From an uncultured Kineosporia sp. (GTDB lineage: Bacteria; Actinomycetota; Actinomycetes; Actinomycetales; Kineosporiaceae): DNA of 9,390 nucleotides. The notes beneath the pieces were generated by a model, which saw nothing but the letters and a program-made list of their open reading frames with translations, was not told the origin of the DNA and did not search any database. A program made the position numbers and the translations under genes. The stretch lies in contig CALMAR010000044.1 in assembly GCA_937859855.1 (NCBI GenBank), positions 1-9,390 of the forward strand. The letters are read 5' to 3'. This document shows positions 1 through 6,277 of this stretch, one piece after another. Each line of letters begins with the position of its first letter. Within the stretch, counting starts at the first letter, position 1.

Positions 1-86
1 GCGTCCGGTGGGGGGGCGTGCTCCTCCGCGGCGGGGGGGGGGGGCCCGGCGGGGCGGGGGGCCCCGGCGAACCCCGGGGCAGATGA
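1..86. other. G-rich low-complexity stretch at window edge
   Basis: This stretch lies downstream of nudC and holds no gene I can support. Positions 33-44 are an unbroken run of 12 G, positions 10-16 a run of 7 G, and positions 26-69 contain no A or T at all. Base composition is extreme even for this GC-rich neighbourhood. Translations in this stretch are only low-complexity Gly/Arg/Pro. It may be real intergenic DNA or a poorly resolved sequence end, and the poly-G run makes the second quite possible. Confidence 0.6.
61..80 (-). terminator. possible stem-loop terminator of nudC
   Basis: Positions 61-67 (GCCCCGG) and 74-80 (CCGGGGC) form a perfect 7-bp GC stem around a 6-nt loop. It begins 6 nt after the nudC stop codon on the transcribed strand. 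The transcript continues into a C-rich rather than U-rich tract, so it is not a canonical intrinsic terminator, though actinobacterial terminators often lack U-tracts. It lies in a stretch whose sequence quality is doubtful. Confidence 0.35.
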
Positions 87-1040
87 TCAGCGCCAGGCGC
101 CGGAGCCGGGCAGTGCGCCGCCGTACCAGTCCTCGATCAGGCGCCGGGCGATCGAGACCGGCGGTGGCAGCAGCACGGCGCCGCTGGCCAGGTCGGCCGC
201 CAGCTCCTCCCGGCTCCACCACCGGGCCTGAGCCAGCTCTTCGCCGTCCACGGTGATCTGGGTGCTCAGCGCCTCGCCGCGAAATCCCAGCATCAGCGAC
301 GACGGGAACGGCCAGGGCTGGCTGCCCCGATAGGTCACGTCGCCCACGATCACCCCGGACTCTTCGGCCACCTCGCGCCGCACGGCGTCCTCCAGCGGCT
401 CCCCCGGCTCGACGAACCCGGCCAGGGTGGAGAACCGGTGCTCCGGCCAGGCTGCCTGACGGCCCAGCAGCACCCGGTCATCCGGATCCACGATGGCCAT
501 GATCACGGCTGGATCGGTGCGCGGATAGTGCTCCCGGCCGCAGTTGGGGCACAGCCGCTGCCAGCCGGCCAGCACCACCCCGGTCGGATGTCCGCATCGC
601 GAGCAGCGCGGGTGCGCCGCATGCCAGGCCAGCGCCGCCACCGCCGACACCAGTGCTCCGGCTCCGGTGTCGTCCAGGGTCGCGCCGGCCTCGCGCAACC
701 CGGCCCAGCGAGCACCATCCGGCGCAGGTAGATCCGCCTCGACCGGCACGGCCAGCCAGGCGACGCCGTCCTGGTCCAGCCCGGCGAATATGGCCTGGCT
801 CAGGTCCGGCGTCCAGGCCGGCCCCCAGAACTGGGCCCAGCCCTCGCCCGAGCGGGTCACGAGCTCGGCGGCCTGCATACCTGCGGCCGGCCCTGACACC
901 AGGGCACTGCCGTCCGCCACCGGAAAGACCCGGGTGGCCGGATCGGCCCACGACTTGGGGATCAGCTCGGGGTCGGTGCGCCGGGACGACGCCCGGTCCA
1001 GCGTCGAACGAGACAGCGCCAGGTGTTCGAGCGACCCCAT
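87..1040 (-). CDS. nudC: NAD(+) diphosphatase NudC (Nudix hydrolase)
   Basis: A 317-residue Nudix hydrolase that splits NAD(H) into NMN(H) and AMP. In the characterised family it also removes NAD caps from RNA 5' ends. Seen directly: an N-terminal domain (about 1-140), a zinc ribbon with Cys146, Cys149, Cys164 and Cys167, and a full Nudix box at 208-230 (G-x5-E-x7-REVAEESGV). The NudC-specific SQPWPFPSS motif follows at 240-248 and separates it from generic MutT proteins. Length is normal for actinobacterial NudC. The frame stays open upstream to 1151, but I start at the ATG at 1040 because MGSLEHLALSRS resembles a normal family N-terminus and a -10-like TAATCT lies 7 nt before it with no Shine-Dalgarno, which suggests a leaderless mRNA. 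It is transcribed away from the kinase gene at 1133. Confidence 0.95.
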   Translation of the reverse strand: MGSLEHLALSRSTLDRASSRRTDPELIPKSWADPATRVFPVADGSALVSGPAAGMQAAELVTRSGEGWAQFWGPAWTPDLSQAIFAGLDQDGVAWLAVPVEADLPAPDGARWAGLREAGATLDDTGAGALVSAVAALAWHAAHPRCSRCGHPTGVVLAGWQRLCPNCGREHYPRTDPAVIMAIVDPDDRVLLGRQAAWPEHRFSTLAGFVEPGEPLEDAVRREVAEESGVIVGDVTYRGSQPWPFPSSLMLGFRGEALSTQITVDGEELAQARWWSREELAADLASGAVLLPPPVSIARRLIEDWYGGALPGSGAWR

Positions 1041-1047
1041 ACCGGCG

Positions 1048-1053
1048 AGATTA
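1048..1053 (-). promoter_or_regulatory. nudC: -10 element of nudC, leaderless type
   Basis: On the minus strand the hexamer TAATCT fits the actinobacterial TANNNT -10 consensus and is followed by 7 nt and then the nudC ATG. This puts the predicted transcription start at or next to the A of the start codon. Only a poor -35 match (CTGCGA, 1071-1076, 17-bp spacer) is visible. No Shine-Dalgarno competes. Confidence 0.6.
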
Positions 1054-1120
1054 CGCGGCGGCCGGGCTGCTCGCAGGCGGCCCCCCGAACCAGAACAGGC
1101 CGGGGCCAGAGCGGAAACAG

Positions 1121-1126
1121 TACGGT
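1121..1126 (+). promoter_or_regulatory. -10 element of the kinase gene, leaderless type
   Basis: TACGGT fits TANNNT and lies 6 nt before the ATG at 1133, so transcription should begin at the start codon. I see no convincing -35 box. The GGTGGCGGG before the start is at best a weak ribosome binding site. The hexamer faces the nudC -10 element across a 92-bp divergent spacer (1041-1132). Confidence 0.55.
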
Positions 1127-1132
1127 GGCGGG

Positions 1133-2044
1133 ATGCCCGCACGCAGTCCACTCGCCCTCGCCGCCCTGGCGTCGGCCGCGATCAAGGGCATGGAGCCGGC
1201 TCAGACCCGGCCGATCGAGTCGGCGGCCGACGACGTCGACGCGGCCCTGATCCAGGACAGCCTGAAGCGGGTGTGGATCGTGCGGGCACCGCGCAATACC
1301 GCGGCCGGTCTGCGGATGGATCAGGAGGGCCATCTGATCGAGCAGCTGATGTCCTGGCTGCCCTTCGGACTGCCGCAGGTCGAGGGCACCGCGACGCTGA
1401 CCGGCGGCGGCCGGGCGGTAGTGCACCGGCAGCTGCCCGGCCATCCGATGCGCCCGCTGGAACTGCTGCACCGCCCCGGCCTGGCCGCCTCGCTGGGCCG
1501 GGCGATCGCAGCCATCCACGATCTGCCCGTCCGGCTGGTGGAGGAGGCTGGCCTGCCGGTCTACTCCGCCGATGAGTACCGGTTCCGGCGGCTGGCTGAG
1601 GTTGATCGGGCGGCCGCCACCGGCCAGGTCCCGCCCCGGCTGCTGTCCCGCTGGGAACGGGCGGTCGAGGAAGTCGGCGCCTGGCGGTTCGTCCCTCGCT
1701 GCGTGCACGGAGACCTGGCCGAGGAGAACGTGCTGGTCGAGGGCGACCGGATCACCGGCATCGTGGAGTGGGCCGAAGCCCGGGTGGGGGATCCGGCTGA
1801 CGACTTCGCCCGGCTGGCACTGGGTTCCAACGAGCCGGCCCTTGATCCGGTGCTGGCGGCTTACGCCGCCGCCCGGCACGAGCCACCTGATCCGGCTCTG
1901 CGCCGGCGCGCCCGGCTGTCGGGCGAACTGGCCCTGGCTCGCTGGCTGTTGCACGGCGTGAATACGGATGACCACGGCATCGTCGCCGACGCGGTCGGAA
2001 TGCTGCGTGACCTGGACGCCGCTATCGGCGCCCCGGACGAGTGA
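1133..2044 (+). CDS. aminoglycoside/macrolide phosphotransferase-family protein (APH-like kinase)
   Basis: A 303-residue protein of the APH / kinase-like fold. The N-lobe includes VWIVRAPR near 47-54, where a Lys or Arg may position ATP. The catalytic loop is HGDLAEEN at 192-199 with catalytic Asp194 and Asn199. The second metal-binding motif is IVEWAEARVGDPADDF at 210-225. Actinobacterial relatives of this type are often labelled macrolide 2'-phosphotransferase, but the natural substrate is not known and resistance should not be assumed. One oddity is that Glu212 occupies the position where the family usually has Asp (as in LDW/IDW), so activity could be altered. The ATG at 1133 was chosen over open upstream frame because of the -10 hexamer just before it and a sensible N-terminus (MPARSPLALAAL). 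The stop overlaps the next gene's GTG by 4 bp, implying translational coupling. Confidence 0.85.
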   Translation: MPARSPLALAALASAAIKGMEPAQTRPIESAADDVDAALIQDSLKRVWIVRAPRNTAAGLRMDQEGHLIEQLMSWLPFGLPQVEGTATLTGGGRAVVHRQLPGHPMRPLELLHRPGLAASLGRAIAAIHDLPVRLVEEAGLPVYSADEYRFRRLAEVDRAAATGQVPPRLLSRWERAVEEVGAWRFVPRCVHGDLAEENVLVEGDRITGIVEWAEARVGDPADDFARLALGSNEPALDPVLAAYAAARHEPPDPALRRRARLSGELALARWLLHGVNTDDHGIVADAVGMLRDLDAAIGAPDE

Positions 2045-2921
2045 ACGCGGATGCGGCCCGGCTGAGGCTGGTTTCGTTCAACCTGATGTCCGGCGGGTGG
2101 GGGGCGGCAGCGCGGGCGCGGGGGCGGCCGGGCTCTGGGTGGTGTCGTGCACCCGTTTGCCCGGCGGGGGGCGGGCCGCGGTCGCGAGCGGCCCGGCCCA
2201 GGTGGGCGAGACGGGCCAGCTGCTGGACGCCGATGTGCTCGCCCTGCAGGAGGCCGACCGGTATCAGCCGCGCTCGGGTTATCAACCCCAGGCTGCCGCT
2301 ATCGCCGCCGAAATGGGCGCTACAGCATGGCGTTTCGAGGAAACCGTGGCCGGCGTGCCGGGCCAGCCCGGCTGGGCGCCCGGACGCGGGCTGGTGCCGG
2401 ACGGCGACCGGGCGCCCGGATTCGGGGTGGCACTGCTGTCCCGGATCCCGGTGCGGCGCTGGCATGTGCTGCGGCTGAGCCCTGGCCGGGGGCGGCTGCC
2501 GGTGATGATCCCGAGCCGGCCGCCCCGGGTGCTGTGGCTGCGGGACGAGCCCCGGGCGGTGGTCGCGGCTGAACTGGAGTCGCCCCGGCTGACCGTGGCC
2601 TGCGTGCATCTGTCGTTCATGCCCGCGCGCAGCATCCGGCAACTGGGACAGGTTCGGCACTGGCTGGCCCAGCTGCCCGGCCCCCGGCTGCTGATGGGCG
2701 ATCTGAATCTTCCGGCTGGGCTGGTCAGCCGGCGGATGCCGGGGTGGGCGCCGCTGGTCAGTCTGGCGACCTGGCCCGCCCCACGGCCCCGGCTGCAACT
2801 GGATCACATTCTGCAGCAAGGGCTTCCGGACGGCGCGCAGCCCTGGCCGAGGCAGGCTCAGGCGGTCCGGATGCCGATCAGCGACCACTGCGCGCTGGGC
2901 ACCGAGCTACTGCTCAGCTGA
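2041..2921 (+). CDS. endonuclease/exonuclease/phosphatase family protein, reading frame broken as sequenced
   Basis: A metal-dependent hydrolase of the EEP (DNase I / exonuclease III-like) superfamily; its substrate is unknown. The N-terminus reads in the frame of the GTG at 2041 (LRLVSFNLMSG, with the family's Asn). From roughly 2180 onward the family continues in a different frame: DADVLALQE with the metal-binding Glu near 2250, VACVHLSF, MGDLNLP near 2694-2714, LQLDHIL, and SDH near 2880-2888, ending at the TGA at 2919-2921. Every catalytic motif is present on one side or the other of the break. The break lies in a G-run-rich stretch (about 2095-2181), and the net shift equals one missing base or two extra bases. 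Intact motifs favour sequence error over gene decay. The start codon overlaps the kinase stop (GTGA), so the two form an operon. The tail overlaps galE by 15 bp. Confidence 0.75.
2095..2181. other. G-run-rich stretch containing the frame break
   Basis: G runs are dense here: 2095-2097, 2099-2104 (six G), 2114-2116, 2120-2124 (five G) and 2166-2171 (six G). Segments 2110-2133 and 2159-2181 contain no A or T. The runs could form a G-quadruplex on the coding strand. No single frame gives a plausible protein across it. One frame gives GGVVHPFA near 2138-2161 and another gives RAAVAS just after, as if the frame changes twice. Confidence 0.6.
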
Positions 2922-3902
2922 CTGGGCCGCGGTCCAGGCCGACCAGGCGCTGCCCACCATGTCGTCCAGGTCGTGCCGCATCGCCCAGTCCAGGTCCCGC
3001 GCGGCCAGCGCACCCGACGCGACGATCCGGGCCGGATCGCCAGGCCGCCGCTCGCGGATCTCCGGGGTGAAGGAATGACCGGTCACCCGGCTCATCGAGT
3101 CCATGATCTGCAGGACCGACACCCCTTCACCACTGCCCAGGTTGTACACCGGCTCCAGCACCCGGCCCTGCTCCAGCGCCTGGGCGGCGGCCACATGCGC
3201 CAGAGCCAGGTCCTGAACGTGCACGTAATCGCGCACGCAGGAGCCGTCCGGGGTCGGATAGTCGGTCCCCCGCACCACCGGCGTCTGCCCAGCGGTGAGC
3301 GCGGCCATCACCATCGGGAACAGATTGTGGGGGCTGGTGTCATACAGGTCCGGGTAGCCGGAGCCAACGACGTTGAAGTAGCGCAGCGAGGTGTGCCGGA
3401 AGTCATCGCTGACGCCGAGATCGCGCAGCAGCCAGTCGCCGGCCAACTTGCTCTGCCCGTAAGGGCTTTCGGGCCTGGTCGGGGTGTCCTCGGTGACCAG
3501 GTCGACGCTCGGGGTGCCGTAGGTGGCGGCGCTGGACGAGAACACCATGGTCTTGATCCCGGCCTTGAGCATTCCCGCGCAGAGCACCTGCATGCCGGTC
3601 ACGTTCTGCTCGAAGGTGTGCAGCGGCTGCTGCACCGACACCCCGGCGTACTTGAAACCGGCCAGATGGATCACGCCGTCCACCTGGCCGGCGGCGTCGG
3701 CCCGCCCCGCCTCGGTCAGCGCTGCCTCCACGTCGCCCGGGCTGACCACGCTGCCCTGGACGAAAGGGATACCGTCGCTGACGAACGAGCGATGCCCGCT
3801 GGACAGGTTGTCCATCACCACGACGGTCCGGCCGGATTCGGCCAGGGTGCGGACGACGTGCGAACCGATATAACCGGCGCCCCCGGTCACGAGCCACGAC
3901 AT
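2907..3902 (-). CDS. galE: UDP-glucose 4-epimerase GalE
   Basis: A 331-residue extended short-chain dehydrogenase that interconverts UDP-galactose and UDP-glucose with bound NAD+ in the cytoplasm. It supplies galactosyl donors for the Leloir pathway and envelope glycans. Seen directly: the Rossmann NAD motif TGGAGYIGSH at 6-15, the SSSAATYG segment at 122-129, the catalytic pair Tyr148 and Lys152 (YGQSK), RYFNVVGSGYPD at 174-185, PHNLFP at 191-196, and the C-terminal substrate region NLGSGEGVS (254-262) and RRPGDPARIV (285-294). RYFNVVGSG instead of the commoner RYFNVAGA is a variant I associate with an actinobacterial GalE group. Length is normal. The ATG at 3902 directly precedes the NAD motif and has TACGAT 6 nt upstream. 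Its last codons overlap the endonuclease-family gene tail to tail. A related sugar-nucleotide epimerase is possible but less likely. Confidence 0.92.
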   Translation of the reverse strand: MSWLVTGGAGYIGSHVVRTLAESGRTVVVMDNLSSGHRSFVSDGIPFVQGSVVSPGDVEAALTEAGRADAAGQVDGVIHLAGFKYAGVSVQQPLHTFEQNVTGMQVLCAGMLKAGIKTMVFSSSAATYGTPSVDLVTEDTPTRPESPYGQSKLAGDWLLRDLGVSDDFRHTSLRYFNVVGSGYPDLYDTSPHNLFPMVMAALTAGQTPVVRGTDYPTPDGSCVRDYVHVQDLALAHVAAAQALEQGRVLEPVYNLGSGEGVSVLQIMDSMSRVTGHSFTPEIRERRPGDPARIVASGALAARDLDWAMRHDLDDMVGSAWSAWTAAQSAEQ

Positions 3903-3908
3903 GCTCAG

Positions 3909-3914
3909 ATCGTA
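3909..3914 (-). promoter_or_regulatory. galE: -10 element of galE, leaderless type
   Basis: On the minus strand TACGAT (TANNNT) is followed by 6 nt and then the galE ATG. Transcription should start at the first codon. No Shine-Dalgarno and no clear -35 are visible. A 7-bp direct repeat (3912-3918 and 3923-3929) overlaps its upstream edge. Confidence 0.6.
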
Positions 3915-3929
3915 GAGGTCCGGTAGAGG
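3912..3929. repeat. 7-bp direct repeat, 11-bp period, between galE and the CoA-binding gene
   Basis: GTAGAGG occurs at 3912-3918 and again at 3923-3929, so the copies lie on the same face of the helix, one turn apart. The first copy overlaps the galE -10 hexamer. It could be an operator, but copies this short also occur by chance. Confidence 0.3.
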
Positions 3930-3937
3930 GGTTGAGG

Positions 3938-3943
3938 CAGACT
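3938..3943 (+). promoter_or_regulatory. weak -10 element of the CoA-binding gene
   Basis: CAGACT keeps the two most conserved -10 bases (A at position 2, T at position 6) and lies 6 nt before the ATG at 3950, the same geometry as the stronger elements in this window. The first base deviates from TANNNT, so support is weaker. Confidence 0.35.
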
Positions 3944-3949
3944 GGCGGC

Positions 3950-4393
3950 ATGACCGAGGCCCTGCCGCCCGTCGCCGGGCACGTCAACGATCCACAGGTG
4001 ATCCGCAGACTGCTCAGCACCCGGGGACGCTGGGCGGTGGTGGGTCTGTCGTCCAATCGGCAGCGGACGGCGTACCGGATCGCCGCCTATCTGCAGGACC
4101 AGCTCGGCCAGCAGATCGTGCCGGTGCACCCTCAGGCCGAAACGGTGCACGGCGAGCCGGGTTACCCCGATCTGGCTGAGGTTCCCGGCCGGATCGACGT
4201 CGTGGACGTGTTCGTGCGCAGCGAGCTGGCGGGCGGAATCGTGGACGAGGCGATCGCGGCCGGAGCTGGCGCGGTCTGGCTGCAGCTGGGGGTGATCGAT
4301 CAGGCCGCGGCGGCCCGGGCCCGCGCGGCTGGCCTGGACGTGGTGATGGACAGCTGCCCGGCGATCGAAGCGCCGCGACTGGGACTGGGATGA
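3950..4393 (+). CDS. CoA-binding domain protein (YccU / CoA_binding_2 type)
   Basis: A 147-residue protein that is essentially one Rossmann-like CoA-binding domain. Seen directly: WAVVGLSSNRQRTAYRIAAYL (about 28-48), in which the Gly-Leu-Ser-Ser-Asn turn should bind the nucleotide; VPVHP near 57-61; YPDLAEVP followed by IDVVDVFVRSE; and the terminal GAGAVWLQLGVID...GLDVVMDSCPAIE typical of the family. Relatives resemble the CoA-binding part of succinyl-CoA synthetase alpha subunits, but the cellular role is not established and no partner subunit is encoded here. The ATG at 3950 was chosen over a TTG 18 bp upstream because it begins a normal N-terminus and has a -10-like hexamer 6 nt before it. 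The LCP gene follows 43 bp downstream on the same strand and is probably cotranscribed. Confidence 0.88.
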   Translation: MTEALPPVAGHVNDPQVIRRLLSTRGRWAVVGLSSNRQRTAYRIAAYLQDQLGQQIVPVHPQAETVHGEPGYPDLAEVPGRIDVVDVFVRSELAGGIVDEAIAAGAGAVWLQLGVIDQAAAARARAAGLDVVMDSCPAIEAPRLGLG

Positions 4394-4425
4394 GCCCGGC
4401 CACGGCGGGGCGCGAACCGCCTGAC

Positions 4426-4429
4426 GAGG
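4426..4429 (+). promoter_or_regulatory. ribosome binding site supporting the TTG start of the LCP gene
   Basis: GAGG lies 7 nt before the TTG at 4437, the same spacing as the stronger GAGGGG of purE. The alternative ATG at 4449 has neither a Shine-Dalgarno nor a -10 hexamer at a useful distance. The core is only 4 nt long, so the choice is tentative. Confidence 0.4.
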
Positions 4430-4436
4430 CCGTGCG

Positions 4437-5741
4437 TTGGTACTCCAGATGAGCCCAGCCAAGCGACGACGAGAGCCGGACCCGAATCGGCCGGGGACCG
4501 TGTACCGGTCCAAGCCCGGCTTCGGCCGGCGACGAGGGCTGGGCGACGGCCCTCCATATCTGCCCGAGCAGTGGCCCGCAGCGGCCGGTCAGATCTACGC
4601 CGAGAACGGCGGATCGCAGGATGGCCCGCCGGACGGCACCCGCTTCGACTCGGCCCGCTCGCCCGTGCGGGTGGCCGAACCCCAGACCCGGGAGCCGCAG
4701 CCGGGGCCGGCTAAACCACCGCAACCGGCGTATCCGCCGCCGCTGGGGCGGCCTTCGCGCCGTCCCCCGATCCGGCTGATCATCGGCCTGCTGATCCTGG
4801 TCCTGATCGGCTACCCGCTGCTGCTGGGCCTGACCGCGTACACCCATCTGAACCGGGTCGATGCGCTGGCCCCGGCGCACCGGGCGCTGGACACGCCGGA
4901 CTCACCCGGGCGCACCTACCTGGTGGTCGGCAGCGACTCCCGGGCCGACCTGTCCGCGGCGCAGCGCAAGCGGCTGGGCACCGGCTCGGCGGCGGGTCAG
5001 CGCACCGACACGATCATGATGCTGCACGTGCCCTCGAACGGGCCGACCACGCTGATCAGCCTGCCCCGCGACTCCTATGTGCCGATCCCCGGGCACGGCC
5101 GGAACAAGATCAACGCTGCTTACGCGTTCGGCGGGGCGCCGCTGCTGGTGCAGACGGTCGAGTCGGTCACCGGCGTCCGGGTCGACGACTACGTGGAGAC
5201 CGGGCTGGGCGGCTTCGCCACCATCGTGGACGCGGTGGGCGGGGTCACGCTGTGCCCCAAGTTCGACATGGACGACCGCGACGCGCACATCAACCTGAAG
5301 AAGGGTTGCCAGCAGATGGACGGCAAGACCGCGCTCGGTTATGCCCGGGCGCGGCACAGCGATCCGCGGGGCGACCTGGGCCGGGTCGAGCGGCAGCGGG
5401 AGACGCTGGCGGCGATCTCCAAGAAGATGCTGTCGCCCGGCACCCTGCTCCAGCCCTGGCGGGCGTTTCCGGCGGCCAAGGCCGGGGGTGGCGCGCTGAC
5501 CGTGGACAAGAGCACCTCGGTGCTGGGCGTGGCCAAGTTCGTGCTGGCGATGCGGGCAGTGTCCGGCGGGGGCGGCTTGTCGATGACCGTGCCGATCAGC
5601 AATCCGAACCTGTCGACCAGCGCGGGCTCGGCGGTGGCCTGGGACAGCGCGCAGGCCCAGCGGCTCTTCGCCGCGATCAAGAACAACGACATGGACACCG
5701 TGGCTGCCATCGCGGCCGCGTCGAAGAAGAAGGCCGCCTGA
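4437..5741 (+). CDS. LytR-CpsA-Psr (LCP) family cell-wall polymer ligase
   Basis: A 434-residue membrane-anchored enzyme. LCP proteins transfer lipid-linked glycopolymers (arabinogalactan, teichoic acid or capsule) onto peptidoglycan outside the membrane. Seen directly: a cytoplasmic Arg/Pro-rich segment (about 1-110), one transmembrane helix (about 112-134), then the LCP domain from about 159. The domain has VVGSDSR at 163-169, RTDTIMMLHV at 189-198, LPRDSYV at 209-215, NKINAAYA at 223-230, VDAVGGV at 264-270 and YARARHSDPRGDLGRVERQR at 302-321. These carry the Arg and Asp residues that bind polyprenyl pyrophosphate and Mg. Cys273 and Cys291 could form a disulfide. It lacks a C-terminal LytR_C domain and ends in a Lys-rich tail. 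The start is TTG (SD-supported) or the ATG at 4449 (430 residues). The polymer it attaches cannot be told from sequence. Confidence 0.92.
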   Translation: MVLQMSPAKRRREPDPNRPGTVYRSKPGFGRRRGLGDGPPYLPEQWPAAAGQIYAENGGSQDGPPDGTRFDSARSPVRVAEPQTREPQPGPAKPPQPAYPPPLGRPSRRPPIRLIIGLLILVLIGYPLLLGLTAYTHLNRVDALAPAHRALDTPDSPGRTYLVVGSDSRADLSAAQRKRLGTGSAAGQRTDTIMMLHVPSNGPTTLISLPRDSYVPIPGHGRNKINAAYAFGGAPLLVQTVESVTGVRVDDYVETGLGGFATIVDAVGGVTLCPKFDMDDRDAHINLKKGCQQMDGKTALGYARARHSDPRGDLGRVERQRETLAAISKKMLSPGTLLQPWRAFPAAKAGGGALTVDKSTSVLGVAKFVLAMRAVSGGGGLSMTVPISNPNLSTSAGSAVAWDSAQAQRLFAAIKNNDMDTVAAIAAASKKKAA

Positions 5742-5752
5742 TCAGCTGGCGA

Positions 5753-6277
5753 TCATGGGGAGAGGTTGGCTCGCAGGGCGGCGCCCTTCGACGCAGCCGT
5801 GTCCCTGAGCCCGTCGGCGAACTGAGCCAGCTGGCCGCGCAGCCGGGCCCCCAGCGCGTCCTGCCCCGCGGCCAGGATCCGGACGGCGAGCAACCCGGCG
5901 TTGCGGGCCCCGCCGATCGACACCGAGGCCACCGGCACCCCGGCCGGCATCTGCACGATCGAGAGCAGCGAGTCCAGGCCGTCCAGGGTCTTCAGCGGCA
6001 CCGGGACGCCGATCACCGGCAGCACCGTGACCGAGGCCAGCATGCCGGGCAGATGCGCGGCCCCGCCCGCCCCGGCGATCAGAACCCGCAGCCCGCGCCC
6101 GGCCGCCGCCGTCCCATAGCCGATCATCTCCCGGGGCATCCGATGCGCGGAAACGACGTCCGCCTCGAACGGCACCCCGAACTCGTTCAGCGCTTGCGCC
6201 GCAGCCTGCATCACCGGCCAGTCGGAGTCCGAGCCCATCACGACACCCACCAGCGGGGCCGGGCCCGGCTCACTCAT
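5753..6277 (-). CDS. purE: 5-(carboxyamino)imidazole ribonucleotide mutase PurE
   Basis: A 174-residue class I PurE that converts N5-CAIR to CAIR in de novo purine synthesis, taking the product of PurK. Seen directly: the phosphate-binding [14 protein letters not shown] near the N-terminus, SAHRMPREM with the catalytic His, the signature [15 protein letters not shown], and [46 protein letters not shown], which carries the second half of the active site. Length is typical. Its ATG lies within the purK stop region (8-bp overlap, ATGAGTGA), and a GAGGGG ribosome binding site 7 nt upstream sits inside purK, so it is translated from the purK transcript. The stop lies 11 bp from the LCP stop on the other strand. 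Confidence 0.96.
   Translation of the reverse strand: MSEPGPAPLVGVVMGSDSDWPVMQAAAQALNEFGVPFEADVVSAHRMPREMIGYGTAAAGRGLRVLIAGAGGAAHLPGMLASVTVLPVIGVPVPLKTLDGLDSLLSIVQMPAGVPVASVSIGGARNAGLLAVRILAAGQDALGARLRGQLAQFADGLRDTAASKGAALRANLSP

Noticed and set aside
544..1575. Long plus-strand open frame across nudC and the kinase gene
   Set aside because: It runs antisense to nudC and out of frame with the kinase, and its translation is Arg/Ala/Gly/Pro-rich with no motif. High GC content leaves such frames open by chance.
1133..2044. Antibiotic-resistance gene
   Set aside because: The APH fold is clear, but the gene sits in a housekeeping neighbourhood with no mobile element, has a non-standard metal-site residue, and related proteins of this type are not shown to give resistance.
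2973..3926. Long plus-strand open frame opposite galE
   Set aside because: It mirrors galE codons on the other strand and has His/Arg/Gly-rich composition with no family signature, while galE is complete with all motifs.
5739..5755. Terminator at the LCP/purE junction (TGATC-N7-GATCA)
   Set aside because: The 5-bp stem with a 7-nt loop, made mostly by the two stop codons, is too weak and has no U-tract.
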